From positions 1 through 64,000 of the forward strand of contig JAGAKS010000001.1 in NCBI GenBank assembly GCA_017625465.1: a stretch of 64,000 nucleotides of DNA, given 5' to 3'. The notes under the pieces were generated by a model. That model worked only from the letters and a program-made list of their open reading frames with translations, had not been told where the DNA came from and did not search any database. Of the stretch, positions 1-9,057 are shown one piece after another. The position numbers and the translations under genes are program-made. Numbering within the stretch: position 1 is the stretch's first letter; every line of letters begins with the position of its first letter. This stretch comes from Clostridia bacterium. Lineage in GTDB: Bacteria; Bacillota; Clostridia; TANB77; CAG-508.

Positions 1-109
1 AAAAGCATATTTGAATGTATTGATTTGTTTTGGTTTGACAGCTAACATTTTAACACATTCTATATGCTTTTTCTAGTAATTTCTAAAATTAAAGAGTGCT
101 ACTCATTTT

Positions 110-138
110 TTGACTTTTCGCCAGAAATTTGGTACAAT
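110..138 (+). promoter_or_regulatory. Sigma-A-type promoter of the first gene
   Basis: TTGACT at 110-115 and TACAAT at 133-138 are separated by exactly 17 bases and lie about 60 bases before the start codon of the next gene. This is a near-consensus vegetative promoter. Confidence 0.75.
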
Positions 139-196
139 ATAAGTTGATACATATTTTTTATGGATTAAAAAACACTATAGAAAAGGAGAAATCATT

Positions 197-1453
197 ATGA
201 ACAATGTATTATCACGGAATGTAGTAAATGCTAAGGATTTTATCTTAGTGCGCGAAAATGGTATTGTTTATCAAGTAGAGAAACCAGTGTTTTGTTCTTT
301 GAAGCAGTATAGTGAGCAAGAATATGCTCGGCTGCTCAGACTCAACCCTTCTTTCTTAGCAAATGATGCCAAAAACTATAAGGATCCAATCTATGTGAGA
401 AACATCTGTCGGGTTTATGCAGAAATTTCTGGTCGAGCTGTCATTTCTATCTTAGAGATTAAGAGATTTTATATAGCCGATTTAGAAAAAGCACTATTCA
501 AGCTCAAAAAGAATTATCCAACTGAGTATGATATCTTGTGCAAAGATTACTGCATTAATCCAGAAAAGAAAGCTAGCACCTCAGCAGTAATTAATTGGGA
601 CAATTGTAGCAATATTCCAATTTTAAAACTTACTCATTGGGGATATGCTGAAGTGTTTTCACCAAACACCAAAGACTTTGTAGAAAAAATCGCAGAAAAG
701 ACCTATTCTACTGCAAATTTGTCTGATGTTGAAAAGGCAAAATGGGCACATCTATTTTTCATTTTTATTCGTGGTTTCAACCACATGCCTTATGAAGACG
801 ATTCAGTTGAAAAGAGCATTGTGGAAACAGAGAAACTTAACGGCGGTGTAAAAATTTCTGCCAAAGAGGAACAAGAAATTATCAACCAAGTAGTTGAGGA
901 TTTTATGAAAGTTGAATCTGATTCTTTGCTTTCAGCAATTACACTCAATTACACCTATGCTATGTTCTTTTCAAAACTGGAGAATTCTTCTATCAATTTG
1001 GATATGGTGAAGCATTTTGTTTACTCAATAGTTGGAACTGAATACCGTTTGCAGATGCTAAATCTTGTTGACTTATTGTCTATAGAAGAACAAGCAGAAT
1101 TCCATCAAAATAACGTACAGGCTCTTAAAAACAATGCAGAAGTGCGCATTTTGAAGGAAAAACTCTTTGCACGTGGTAGTTGGGCAAGTGGAATGAACAC
1201 TTTTTTAACAAATCCAGATAAGAAAGTTAAGAAAGCAATGATTGCAGCAGATGTAAAATATGTTACTGAAGATTTCAAATTTGGAAAAAATGTTGAAGCT
1301 TACAAGACCAAGCACACAGTTTTCCATTATACTACCAACAGGAAAGCTCAGCTTCCAGGCTATCTGTATGCTAGTGCGCCAATCCGTCTTCGAATTTCAG
1401 ATCCAAACGAAATTCGAATGATACATTTTTATTTTGCAACACATTGTTTTTAA
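197..1453 (+). CDS. Unrecognised 418-residue protein, compositionally atypical
   Basis: I do not recognise a family. The predicted protein is soluble, with no signal peptide or membrane segment. The ATG follows an AAAAGGAGAA ribosome site and a consensus promoter. Codon use differs from the rest of the window: CTC, CTG, CGC and CGG occur, and CGG is read in frame as Arg at 215, 329 and 410, which no native-looking gene here does. The annotated frame ends in a short tail (HFYFATHCF). Another frame stays open across this end, from about 1423 to 1536, and reads like protein (NPKHEDCIRVYEKDKWLPYG), so a frameshift near 1425-1450 is possible. The bidirectional hairpin at 1495-1522 follows. I infer horizontal acquisition or a contig-edge segment of different origin; function unknown. 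Confidence 0.6.
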   Translation: MNNVLSRNVVNAKDFILVRENGIVYQVEKPVFCSLKQYSEQEYARLLRLNPSFLANDAKNYKDPIYVRNICRVYAEISGRAVISILEIKRFYIADLEKALFKLKKNYPTEYDILCKDYCINPEKKASTSAVINWDNCSNIPILKLTHWGYAEVFSPNTKDFVEKIAEKTYSTANLSDVEKAKWAHLFFIFIRGFNHMPYEDDSVEKSIVETEKLNGGVKISAKEEQEIINQVVEDFMKVESDSLLSAITLNYTYAMFFSKLENSSINLDMVKHFVYSIVGTEYRLQMLNLVDLLSIEEQAEFHQNNVQALKNNAEVRILKEKLFARGSWASGMNTFLTNPDKKVKKAMIAADVKYVTEDFKFGKNVEAYKTKHTVFHYTTNRKAQLPGYLYASAPIRLRISDPNEIRMIHFYFATHCF

Positions 1454-1494
1454 ATCCAAAACACGAAGATTGTATTCGAGTTTATGAAAAAGAC

Positions 1495-1522
1495 AAATGG
1501 CTGCCCTATGGGGTAGCCATTT
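1495..1522. terminator. Bidirectional terminator between convergent genes
   Basis: AAATGGCTGCCC and GGGTAGCCATTT pair around a TATG loop with one G-T pair. T-rich stretches flank both sides, so it can serve the plus-strand gene and valS. Confidence 0.75.
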
Positions 1523-1527
1523 GCATT

Positions 1528-4206
1528 TTATTTTAGACTTTCTAATCTTTCTGTAACTGTTGCTAGCATTTGTTTATAATTTGCAAGTTTTTCTCTTTCT
1601 TCATTTATTTTCTTTTCAGGAGCTTTAGAAACAAAGCCAGGATTTGAAAGCATCTTTTCTCCTCTTTGTACTTCGGCTTCTAATCTCTTCTTTTCTGTTT
1701 CAAGTCTTGCAATTTCTTCTTTTATATCAACTAAATCTTCAAGTGGCATATATAATTCTATTCCATCTTGAATTATACTAATAGCATCTTGACCTATTCC
1801 ATCTTTATTTTCTTTTACTTTCATTTCATTTCCAAAACCTAATTTTAGCATAAATTCTTTTGCTTCTTCAATTTCTTTTTGATATTTTGAAGTTACAAAT
1901 ATAAGTTTTGCTTTTTTAGATGGGTGTATATTCATATTAGATCTAACATTTCTTATACCTACTATCATTTCTTTTAGTTTTTCAACTACATTGTCAGCCT
2001 CGTTATATTCAACTCTTTTCTTATTTTCAGGCCAATTTGTCATCATTAAGTCTGTAGCATCATTTATTAAACAAGCATAAATTTCTGAAGTTACAAATGG
2101 CATAAATGGATGCAATAATTTTAAGCAATCTCCAAATACATAATTTAAAACAAAGCTTACTTGTACTTTCTCATCATGATTTTCACTATATAATCTTGGT
2201 TTTACCATTTCAATATACCAATCACAGAATTCGTTCCAAATAAAGCCATAAATATTATCAAGTGCAATTCCTAAATCATAATCTTCTATATTTTTTGTAA
2301 CTGTTGCAATTAAATTATCTAATTTATTTAATATCCATCTGTCTTCTATTCTTAAAGCTTCTGCTTTATACATTCCTGTTTTTTCATCTTTTGCAGATTT
2401 ATCAAAAGCCATAATTTCTTCTTTGCTAGCTAAATTTCCAATCACAAATTTAGCAGCATTCCAAATTTTATTTGCAAAATTTGAAGCTTGGTCTAATTTT
2501 TCTGGCATGTATCTAATGTCATTTCCAGCAGTTGTTCCGCTAATTAAAGAAAATCTTAAACTATCTGTACCATATTTATCGATTATTTCTATTGGATCTA
2601 TACCATTTCCAAGTGTTTTACTCATCTTTCTTCCTTGGCTATCTCTAACAATTCCATGTATTAAAATATCGCTAAATGGTTTTTCTCCCATAAGTTCAAT
2701 ACCTGAAAATACCATTCTTGCAACCCAGAAGAAAATAATATCATAACCTGTAACTAAAACATTTGTAGGATAAAAATCTTTCAAATCTTCTGTTTTATTT
2801 GGCCAACCTAATGTTGAAAATGGCCATAATGCAGAACTAAACCATGTATCTAATGTATCTTCATCTTGTTTTAAATGAGTGCATCCACATTTCTCGCACT
2901 TTTCTGGAACAGTTTTTGAAACATTTATATGTCCACATTCTTCACAATAATATGCTGGTATTCTATGTCCCCACCATAATTGTCTTGAAATACACCAGTC
3001 TTGAATGTTTTCCATCCAGTTAAAATATGTTTTTTCATATCTTTTTGGAACAAATTTAACATCACCATTTCTTACGGCTTTTATAGCTGGTTCTGCTAAA
3101 GGTTTCATTTTTACAAACCATTGCTCTGAAATTTTTGGTTCAATTGTATTTTTGCATCTTTCACATTTTCCAACATTATGTGTATATTCTTCTTCTTTAA
3201 CCAAAGCACCAATTTCTTTTAATTTTTCTACTATTTTTTGTCTTGCTTCTAGTAAATCCATTCCTTGATATTCTGGAACTAAATTACCCATTTTAAAGTT
3301 TTCATCAAATACTTCTATAATCTCTAAATTATGTCTTATACCTGCTCCATAGTCGTTCATATCATGAGCTGGTGTAATTTTAACACAACCTGTACCAAAT
3401 TCTTTTTCAACAAAATCATCTGCTATAATTGGAATTTCTTTATTCATAATTGGCAATATACAAGTTTTTCCAACTATATCTTTATATCTTTCATCATCTG
3501 GATGAACTGCAACCGCTGTATCTCCAAGCATTGTTTCTGGTCTTGTTGTAGCAACAACAACATACTTATCTTCTGTTCCAGAAATCTTATATCTAATATG
3601 CCATAAATGAGATGCTTCTTCATGATATTCAACTTCTGCATCAGAAATTGATGTATTACAACTTGTACACCAGTTTACCATTCTTTTGCCTTTATATATA
3701 AGCTTTTTGTTATACAAATTAACAAATTGTTCTAATACAGCATCTGATAAACCTTCGTCTAAAGTAAATCTTTTTCTGTCCCAATCACATGAACAACCAA
3801 GTTTTCTTTGTTGATTTTCAATTGTACCACCATATAATCTAGTCCAATCCCAAGCCTCTTCTATAAATTTTTCTCTACCTAAATCATATTTTGTTTTTCC
3901 TTCTGATTTTAATTTTTGAACAACCTTCATCTCAGTAGATATTGAAGCATGGTCTGTTCCTGGAACCCATAAAGTTCTAAAACCTTGCATTCTTTTATAT
4001 CTAATTAAAATATCTTGAAGCGTATCATCAAGCGCATGTCCCATGTGTAATTTACCAGTTACATTTGGAGGTGGCATCATGACGCAAAAAGTTTCCTTTG
4101 ACTTGTCCTCTGATGGCTTAAAATATCCTTTTTCTTCCCATTCTTTGTAAAGTCTATCCTCAAAATCTTTTGGGTTAAACTTATCATTTAGTTTGTGCTC
4201 TCCCAT
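1528..4206 (-). CDS. valS: Valyl-tRNA synthetase
   Basis: Cytoplasmic class Ia synthetase that charges tRNA-Val. The HIGH-type signature HMGH is at about residues 54-57 after PPPNVTGK, and KMSKT is at about residue 527. The editing domain lies between, with the WCTSC and CERC/CEECG cysteine pairs often seen in ValRS. The C-terminus is a charged coiled-coil arm rich in Glu and Lys. Length 892 fits the family. The ATG is preceded by AAAGGAGGATATACT. A T-box leader with a GTA specifier lies immediately upstream, so expression should rise when tRNA-Val is uncharged. It converges with the unrelated gene at the left edge. Confidence 0.97.
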   Translation of the reverse strand: MGEHKLNDKFNPKDFEDRLYKEWEEKGYFKPSEDKSKETFCVMMPPPNVTGKLHMGHALDDTLQDILIRYKRMQGFRTLWVPGTDHASISTEMKVVQKLKSEGKTKYDLGREKFIEEAWDWTRLYGGTIENQQRKLGCSCDWDRKRFTLDEGLSDAVLEQFVNLYNKKLIYKGKRMVNWCTSCNTSISDAEVEYHEEASHLWHIRYKISGTEDKYVVVATTRPETMLGDTAVAVHPDDERYKDIVGKTCILPIMNKEIPIIADDFVEKEFGTGCVKITPAHDMNDYGAGIRHNLEIIEVFDENFKMGNLVPEYQGMDLLEARQKIVEKLKEIGALVKEEEYTHNVGKCERCKNTIEPKISEQWFVKMKPLAEPAIKAVRNGDVKFVPKRYEKTYFNWMENIQDWCISRQLWWGHRIPAYYCEECGHINVSKTVPEKCEKCGCTHLKQDEDTLDTWFSSALWPFSTLGWPNKTEDLKDFYPTNVLVTGYDIIFFWVARMVFSGIELMGEKPFSDILIHGIVRDSQGRKMSKTLGNGIDPIEIIDKYGTDSLRFSLISGTTAGNDIRYMPEKLDQASNFANKIWNAAKFVIGNLASKEEIMAFDKSAKDEKTGMYKAEALRIEDRWILNKLDNLIATVTKNIEDYDLGIALDNIYGFIWNEFCDWYIEMVKPRLYSENHDEKVQVSFVLNYVFGDCLKLLHPFMPFVTSEIYACLINDATDLMMTNWPENKKRVEYNEADNVVEKLKEMIVGIRNVRSNMNIHPSKKAKLIFVTSKYQKEIEEAKEFMLKLGFGNEMKVKENKDGIGQDAISIIQDGIELYMPLEDLVDIKEEIARLETEKKRLEAEVQRGEKMLSNPGFVSKAPEKKINEEREKLANYKQMLATVTERLESLK

Positions 4207-4260
4207 AGTATATCCTCCTTTATATTAAAATTTTATAATCTAATTTATTATTAAAAACAA

Positions 4261-4508
4261 AAAAGCTTTGCCCTATTATAAGGGCAAAGCTAACTGTTTC
4301 ACGGTACCACCTTATTTATTTGCTATTATAAGCAAATATCTTAAAAGATTTTAACGTATCTCACACGAATATATCTACTGTTAGTTCAATATATCAACTC
4401 CAAAGCTACCTTCAGTTTATCTTTTCTATAAGAAGCTTTCAGCAAATTACTTCTTTTCTCTTATCTAGCAGTATAAACTTACTCCTCTTTTTCTTAGTTT
4501 TTTAATAT
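4261..4508 (-). promoter_or_regulatory. T-box riboswitch of valS (specifier GTA, Val)
   Basis: On the minus strand the antiterminator element AAGGTGGTACCGTG is at 4300-4313. It is followed by a terminator hairpin (GCTTTGCCC/GGGCAAAGC, 4265-4290) and a T-run. Stem I starts with AGTAAGTTTA and returns as ATAAACT, then GAA. The specifier codon is GTA at 4407-4409, followed by GCTTTGGAG, the same spacing as in classical glyQS leaders. A 15-base stretch (4375-4389) is identical in the pheS leader. A promoter (TTGATT-17-TAATAT, 4516-4544) sits just upstream. Confidence 0.92.
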
Positions 4509-4515
4509 ATTTTAT

Positions 4516-4544
4516 ATATTAACATATTTATATCTAAAAATCAA
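4516..4544 (-). promoter_or_regulatory. Promoter of the valS T-box transcript
   Basis: TTGATT (complement of 4539-4544) and TAATAT (complement of 4516-4521) are spaced by 17 bases, a few bases upstream of the first T-box stem. Confidence 0.55.
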
Positions 4545-4582
4545 GTTTTTATTATTTAACTTTTAGCAATATTTACAAATTT

Positions 4583-4657
4583 TGGCTGGGGTACTGTGAT
4601 TCGAACACAGGAATGTCGGAGTCAGAGTCCGATGCCTTACCGCTTGGCGATACCCCA
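4583..4657 (-). tRNA. tRNA-Gln, anticodon CUG
   Basis: The acceptor stem TGGGGTA/TACCCCA, a D arm of GCCAAGCGGTAAGGC type, anticodon stem TCGGA/TCCGA with loop CTCTGAC, and a T arm with TTCGAATC are all present. A 3' CCA is encoded. Loop positions 34-36 are CTG, which reads CAG Gln codons. It lies 13 bases downstream of tdk. Confidence 0.95.
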
Positions 4658-4670
4658 ATATAAAAGTTTT

Positions 4671-5213
4671 CTATTTTCTAGAAAACTCTAATCTATCATA
4701 GCATTCTGGACATACTGCAAAATATACGTCATCTCCTGCTACTAATATATCTCCTGTTTTTGGCGCTGTACAATAACTATATATAGCATTTGCAGAAGCA
4801 CAAAAATCGCAATGTGCTTTAAACATTTGCACATTATCAGATGCCTCCATAATCTCACCCATGTGTCCAAAAACTTTTTTCTCTGTTGTAAGATTTAATC
4901 CTGCTATATAAAATTTTTTACCTCTATTAGCTAAATTTTTAATTATATTCAAATTTCCTTCTAAAAATTGAAATTCATCTATAACATAACTATCAGCATC
5001 ATAATTTTCAAGTTCTTCTATTTTATTAATATTAATTGCATCTATTTTGTTTCCATTTCTATCTTGGACAAAACCAGTTCCAAATCTATCATCTATAGTA
5101 GGTTTGAAAACTTTTACATTTTCACCTTTATTTTTTAATTCATTTGCTGTTTTGATAATAGTGCTACTTTTGCCTGATTTCATTGGCCCTGTAAATACAT
5201 TTATATTATTCAT
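4671..5213 (-). CDS. tdk: Thymidine kinase, type II
   Basis: ATP-dependent phosphorylation of thymidine to dTMP in nucleotide salvage. The P-loop GPMKSGKS is at residues 9-16, the Walker B-like DEFQF is at about 79, and the zinc pairs CDFC and CPEC lie in the C-terminal lid. Length 180 is usual for the short bacterial TK family. The start follows a GGGG ribosome site and a promoter at 5260-5288. tRNA-Gln follows 13 bases downstream and may share the transcript. Confidence 0.95.
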   Translation of the reverse strand: MNNINVFTGPMKSGKSSTIIKTANELKNKGENVKVFKPTIDDRFGTGFVQDRNGNKIDAININKIEELENYDADSYVIDEFQFLEGNLNIIKNLANRGKKFYIAGLNLTTEKKVFGHMGEIMEASDNVQMFKAHCDFCASANAIYSYCTAPKTGDILVAGDDVYFAVCPECYDRLEFSRK

Positions 5214-5259
5214 ATAATTCCCCTTTTATAGTTAACATAATATCAACACTCTAATTAAT

Positions 5260-5288
5260 ATTTTATCATTTTTTTAAAATTCTATCAA
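5260..5288 (-). promoter_or_regulatory. Promoter of tdk
   Basis: On the minus strand TTGATA is followed after 17 bases by TAAAAT, about 50 bases before the tdk start. Confidence 0.6.
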
Positions 5289-5316
5289 TACAAGACACAA
5301 AAAAATCACAATTATA

Positions 5317-5345
5317 TTGACTTAAATTTTCCCAAAATATATAAT
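5317..5345 (+). promoter_or_regulatory. Promoter of the 134-residue membrane protein gene
   Basis: TTGACT and TATAAT with a 17-base spacer; the gene's AGGAGG ribosome site follows about 15 bases downstream. Confidence 0.8.
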
Positions 5346-5375
5346 GATTATATGTTGAATTAGGAGGATTGTATT

Positions 5376-5780
5376 ATGTATGATGAAAATACTTTTCAAA
5401 ATTACATATTTTGGCTAAAGGTCAAAAGAGTTTTCTTAATGGTTTTATTTAGCATTATTGGTGCTATTGTTGGAATTGTTTTAAGTCAATTTTTAGTTGA
5501 TGTCCTAAAAGTACTAGATTCTATATTTAAAGTTATAATTATTATAGTTTCTACTCTACTTTTCTTTGGAATATCTCTTTTACTTACTGCAAACGTAGGC
5601 AGAGATGTTCAAGAAGGCTATTGGAAAATGGCTGTTTTAAGAAAACTTACAGTTATTTCAAAAAAATTAGATTATTTAGAAAATTTAGATACTAGTGATA
5701 AAAATCACATACAAACAGTTAAAAAAGTGGCTACAGAGATAAAAAATGAAATTTCTGATACATCTGATAATAGTAAATAG
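5376..5780 (+). CDS. Small membrane protein of unknown function
   Basis: 134 residues with two predicted membrane helices (about 17-43 and 48-73). A cytoplasmic charged tail follows, rich in Lys and Asp with heptad-like leucines (LRKLTVISKKLDYLENL). An AGGAGG ribosome site and a consensus promoter precede it, and it has its own terminator, so it is a monocistronic unit between divergent tdk and convergent pgi. No family recognised. Confidence 0.8.
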   Translation: MYDENTFQNYIFWLKVKRVFLMVLFSIIGAIVGIVLSQFLVDVLKVLDSIFKVIIIIVSTLLFFGISLLLTANVGRDVQEGYWKMAVLRKLTVISKKLDYLENLDTSDKNHIQTVKKVATEIKNEISDTSDNSK

Positions 5781-5810
5781 AGCATAAAACTCTATTTTTA
5801 ATAGAAAACC

Positions 5811-5847
5811 AAAAGACTTAGCAAATATAAAATTTGCTAAGTCTTTT
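5811..5847. terminator. Bidirectional terminator
   Basis: A perfect 16-bp stem (AAAAGACTTAGCAAAT and its complement) with a five-base loop and T-runs on both strands, between convergent genes. Confidence 0.9.
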
Positions 5848-5853
5848 TTGATT

Positions 5854-7155
5854 TTAATAACCTGGTTTTTCTAATAATTTGAACATATTTTTCTTATATT
5901 CTTCAACACCTGGTTGGTTAAATGGATTTACTCCTAATAAATTTCCAGAAATTGCACAAGCTTTTTCAAAGAAATAAATTAATTCTCCTATGTTTTCTTC
6001 ATCTAATTTTTCCATTTCAATCATTAGATTTGGAACGTTTCCAGTAACGTGTGCTTGAACAGTTCCTTCCATTGCTTTTGAATTAACATATCCTAAAGTT
6101 TTATCAGCTAGATAATTTAATCCATCTAAGTTTTGTCCATCTGTTTGAATTGTAATTTCAGATGAATTTTCTTTTATTTTAATAACTGTTTCAAATAAAT
6201 CTCTTCTTCCATCTTGGATATATTGTCCCATTGAATGTAAATCAGTAGTTAAATCAACACCAGCTGGGAAAATTCCAGTTTTGTCTTTTCCTTCACTTTC
6301 TCCATAAAGTTGTTTCCACCATTCTGTAAAATAATGAAGTTTTGGCTCATAATTAGCTAAAATTTCTATTGATTTTTTAGAATTATATAATAAGTTTCTA
6401 ACAACAGCATATTTATAGCAATCATTATATTTAACATTTTCATCAGCATATTTATCTTGTGCAGCTTTTGCACCTGCCATTAATTTATCTATATCTATTC
6501 CAGCAGCAGCTATTGGTAAAAGTCCAACCGCTGTTAAAACAGAGAATCTTCCACCTACATTATCTGGAATAACAAAAGTTTCATATTTTTCTTCATTTGA
6601 TAATGTTTTTAAAGCTCCTCTAGCTTTATCTGTTGTGACATAAATTCTTTTTCTAGCTTCTTTTACACCGTATTTTGTTTCTAATACTTCTCTAAAAATT
6701 CTAAAAGCAATTGCTGGTTCTGTAGTAGTTCCAGATTTTGAAATTACGTTAATAGAAATATCTTTATCTCTAACAAATTCTAACAAATCATTCATATATA
6801 CTGGACTTAAATTATTTCCTGCATATACAATTTGAGGTGTTTTTCTTTTTGAAGCTGGCATACTATTATAAAAAGTATGTGATAATGCTTCTATAACAGC
6901 TCTTGCTCCTAAATAAGAACCTCCAATTCCTATAACTACTAAAACTTCTGAATCACTTTGAATTTTTTTGGCAGCTTTCTTTATTCTTGCAAATTCTTCT
7001 TTATCATAGTTTGTAGGTAATTCTAACCAACCTACATATTCCTTTTCATCATTTGCAATTTCATTTAAACCTTTGTGAATTTCAGCTACTTTTTCACTAT
7101 AAGAATTTATCATTTTGTCTGTAATACTTGAATTTTCATAATTGAATTTTAACAT
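5854..7155 (-). CDS. pgi: Glucose-6-phosphate isomerase
   Basis: Interconverts glucose 6-phosphate and fructose 6-phosphate in glycolysis. Typical PGI segments are present: [29 protein letters not shown] and the C-terminal [12 protein letters not shown]. The open frame extends upstream to 7188, but ATG at 7155 ([10 protein letters not shown]) has a GGGAGG site at the right distance and the family's usual N-terminus. The product is then 433 residues. It diverges from rqcH. Confidence 0.96.
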   Translation of the reverse strand: MLKFNYENSSITDKMINSYSEKVAEIHKGLNEIANDEKEYVGWLELPTNYDKEEFARIKKAAKKIQSDSEVLVVIGIGGSYLGARAVIEALSHTFYNSMPASKRKTPQIVYAGNNLSPVYMNDLLEFVRDKDISINVISKSGTTTEPAIAFRIFREVLETKYGVKEARKRIYVTTDKARGALKTLSNEEKYETFVIPDNVGGRFSVLTAVGLLPIAAAGIDIDKLMAGAKAAQDKYADENVKYNDCYKYAVVRNLLYNSKKSIEILANYEPKLHYFTEWWKQLYGESEGKDKTGIFPAGVDLTTDLHSMGQYIQDGRRDLFETVIKIKENSSEITIQTDGQNLDGLNYLADKTLGYVNSKAMEGTVQAHVTGNVPNLMIEMEKLDEENIGELIYFFEKACAISGNLLGVNPFNQPGVEEYKKNMFKLLEKPGY

Positions 7156-7259
7156 ATTAAATTCCTCCCGTTTGTAAGTTGGCTTCATTATATCATATAT
7201 TTTTCAAAATAAGTATGTTTTTTATGTGAAATTTTTGTGCTTCAAAAAAAATTTTTCTC

Positions 7260-7288
7260 TTGTAAAATATAAAAAAAGATTATATAAT
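7260..7288 (+). promoter_or_regulatory. Promoter of rqcH
   Basis: TTGTAA and TATAAT separated by 17 bases, 25 bases upstream of the rqcH start. Confidence 0.65.
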
Positions 7289-7313
7289 TTTATAGTATTT
7301 AAGGAGAGAAAAA

Positions 7314-9005
7314 ATGGCATTTGATGGTATTATTACAAAAGCTGTAATTGAAGAATTAAAACCACACCTAATTGGTGGTAAAGTAAATAAAGTATTTGAG
7401 CCAACTAAGAATGATATTATTCTTAGCATTTATAATAATGGAAATAACTATGCTTTAGAATTATCTAGTAATCCTGAAACTTGCAGAATTGGGCTTACTA
7501 CATATTCTAAACCAAATCCACAAGTTGCACCAAATTTCTGTATGCTTCTTAGAAAATATTTAATTGGCAGTAAAATTATAGATATTTCAAACATGGATTT
7601 AGAAAGAACTGTTCAAATAAAATTTGAAGCTTATAACGAGCTTAATGACTTAGTGGTTAGAAAACTTTTTATAGAGATTATGAGTAGACAAAGTAACATT
7701 ATCTTAACTAACGAAAATAATATGATTATAGATACTTTAAAGCACGTAGAATCTAACACACGAGAGTTACTTCCTGCACACGAATTTGAATTTACGCCAA
7801 TAAACAAGCAAAGCTTTATTAAATTAAATTCTTTTGATGAATTTTTAGAGATTTTAAATTCTTCCAATGAAAAATCTTTATCAAAGCTTATACCTTTTGA
7901 ATTTATTGGTTTTTCAAAAACGTTTATTTTGAATATTTTAAAAGTTTTAAATATTTCAGATACAAATTATTCAGTAGAAGAATTAGAAAAAGTATATAAC
8001 AGAATAAAAGAAATAATTAATAATTTTGGTACTTCAAATGTATCTTGTGTAAAATTTGAAAACGATTATTGTTTAGATTTAATCAGTAATGATACAACAT
8101 TAAATATCAATTTCTTTATTGATGATTTTTATTTTGCAAAAGAAAATACAAACAATTTTACAAGTTCTAGAAATAATTTACTTAAAATAATTTCAGCACA
8201 CCTAAAAAAAGTTGCAAAAAAATTAGAAAATATAAATTCAAAATTAAAAGAATGCTCACAAAAAGATACATATAAGCTATATGGTGAGCTTCTTACAGCT
8301 AACTTATATAAGTTTAAAAATCTTCCCAATGTAGATAAAATTGAACTAGAAAATTATTATGATAATAACAATTTAATAACCATTCCACTTGACAAGAGCA
8401 TTTCAATTCACAAAAACATAGATAAATATTTCAAAAAATATAACAAACTAAAAAATGCCTTATCAATCGTATCTGAGCAAAAAATTGAAGCTGAAAAAGA
8501 ATTAGACTATATTCAAAGTATTGTATTTTCTCTTGAGAACGCAAAAGCTTTATCAGATATAAATGAAGTATTTGAAGAAATTTCAGAAAATATTGTTACT
8601 AAAAAAGAAATTAACAAAAAGATAAAAAATAAACAAAGTAAGAAAAAAATTAAAAAAGACGAAATTGAACTTACTCCTATTACTATTGATGGTTATAATG
8701 TTTACATTGGAAAAAACAATATTCAAAATGACTATTTAAGTTTAAAATTTGCTGACAAAAATGATTATTGGTTTCACACTCAAAAAATTCATGGCAGTCA
8801 TATTATTCTAAAAACAAATGGAAATATTGATGTACCTGATGAAATTTTAACAAAATGTGCGGAACTTGCAAAAGAAAATAGCAAAGCCTCTTCTTCTTCA
8901 AATGTTCCAGTTGATTTTTGTTTAGCAAGATATGTAAAAAAAGCACCAAAAGCAAAACCTGGTATGGTAATTTATACTAATTACAAAACAATTTATATTA
9001 GATAA
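7314..9005 (+). CDS. rqcH: Rqc2/NEMF-family ribosome quality-control protein RqcH
   Basis: NFACT-N domain at the N-terminus (MAFDGIITKAVIEEL, then NPQVAPNFCMLLRKYL), central coiled coils (about 290-450), and a C-terminal NFACT-R domain with DYWFHTQKIHGSH. In Firmicutes this protein binds stalled 50S-peptidyl-tRNA complexes and recruits tRNA-Ala to add C-terminal alanine tails. Older annotations call it fibronectin-binding. Length 563 is typical. The ATG follows AAGGAGAG. It is a single-gene unit with its own promoter and terminator. If this organism uses CGG as a stalling or slipping codon, a rescue factor would be relevant, but the gene is ubiquitous in the phylum. Confidence 0.95.
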   Translation: MAFDGIITKAVIEELKPHLIGGKVNKVFEPTKNDIILSIYNNGNNYALELSSNPETCRIGLTTYSKPNPQVAPNFCMLLRKYLIGSKIIDISNMDLERTVQIKFEAYNELNDLVVRKLFIEIMSRQSNIILTNENNMIIDTLKHVESNTRELLPAHEFEFTPINKQSFIKLNSFDEFLEILNSSNEKSLSKLIPFEFIGFSKTFILNILKVLNISDTNYSVEELEKVYNRIKEIINNFGTSNVSCVKFENDYCLDLISNDTTLNINFFIDDFYFAKENTNNFTSSRNNLLKIISAHLKKVAKKLENINSKLKECSQKDTYKLYGELLTANLYKFKNLPNVDKIELENYYDNNNLITIPLDKSISIHKNIDKYFKKYNKLKNALSIVSEQKIEAEKELDYIQSIVFSLENAKALSDINEVFEEISENIVTKKEINKKIKNKQSKKKIKKDEIELTPITIDGYNVYIGKNNIQNDYLSLKFADKNDYWFHTQKIHGSHIILKTNGNIDVPDEILTKCAELAKENSKASSSSNVPVDFCLARYVKKAPKAKPGMVIYTNYKTIYIR

Positions 9006-9011
9006 CAAAAA

Positions 9012-9037
9012 AGTAGAAAGTTTTTAAACTTTCTACT
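9012..9037. terminator. Bidirectional terminator
   Basis: Stem AGTAGAAAGTTT with its perfect complement around a two-base loop; T-rich on both sides. It separates rqcH from the end of the acetate kinase operon. Confidence 0.85.
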
Positions 9038-9057
9038 CTTTATTTTAGTCTTAAAAA

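Noticed and set aside
3331..3606. Plus-strand open frames inside valS, polC, pheT and other minus-strand genes
   Set aside because: They lie opposite well-supported genes, have low-complexity Cys/Ile/Phe-rich sequence and no ribosome sites; they are shadows of the AT-rich coding strand.
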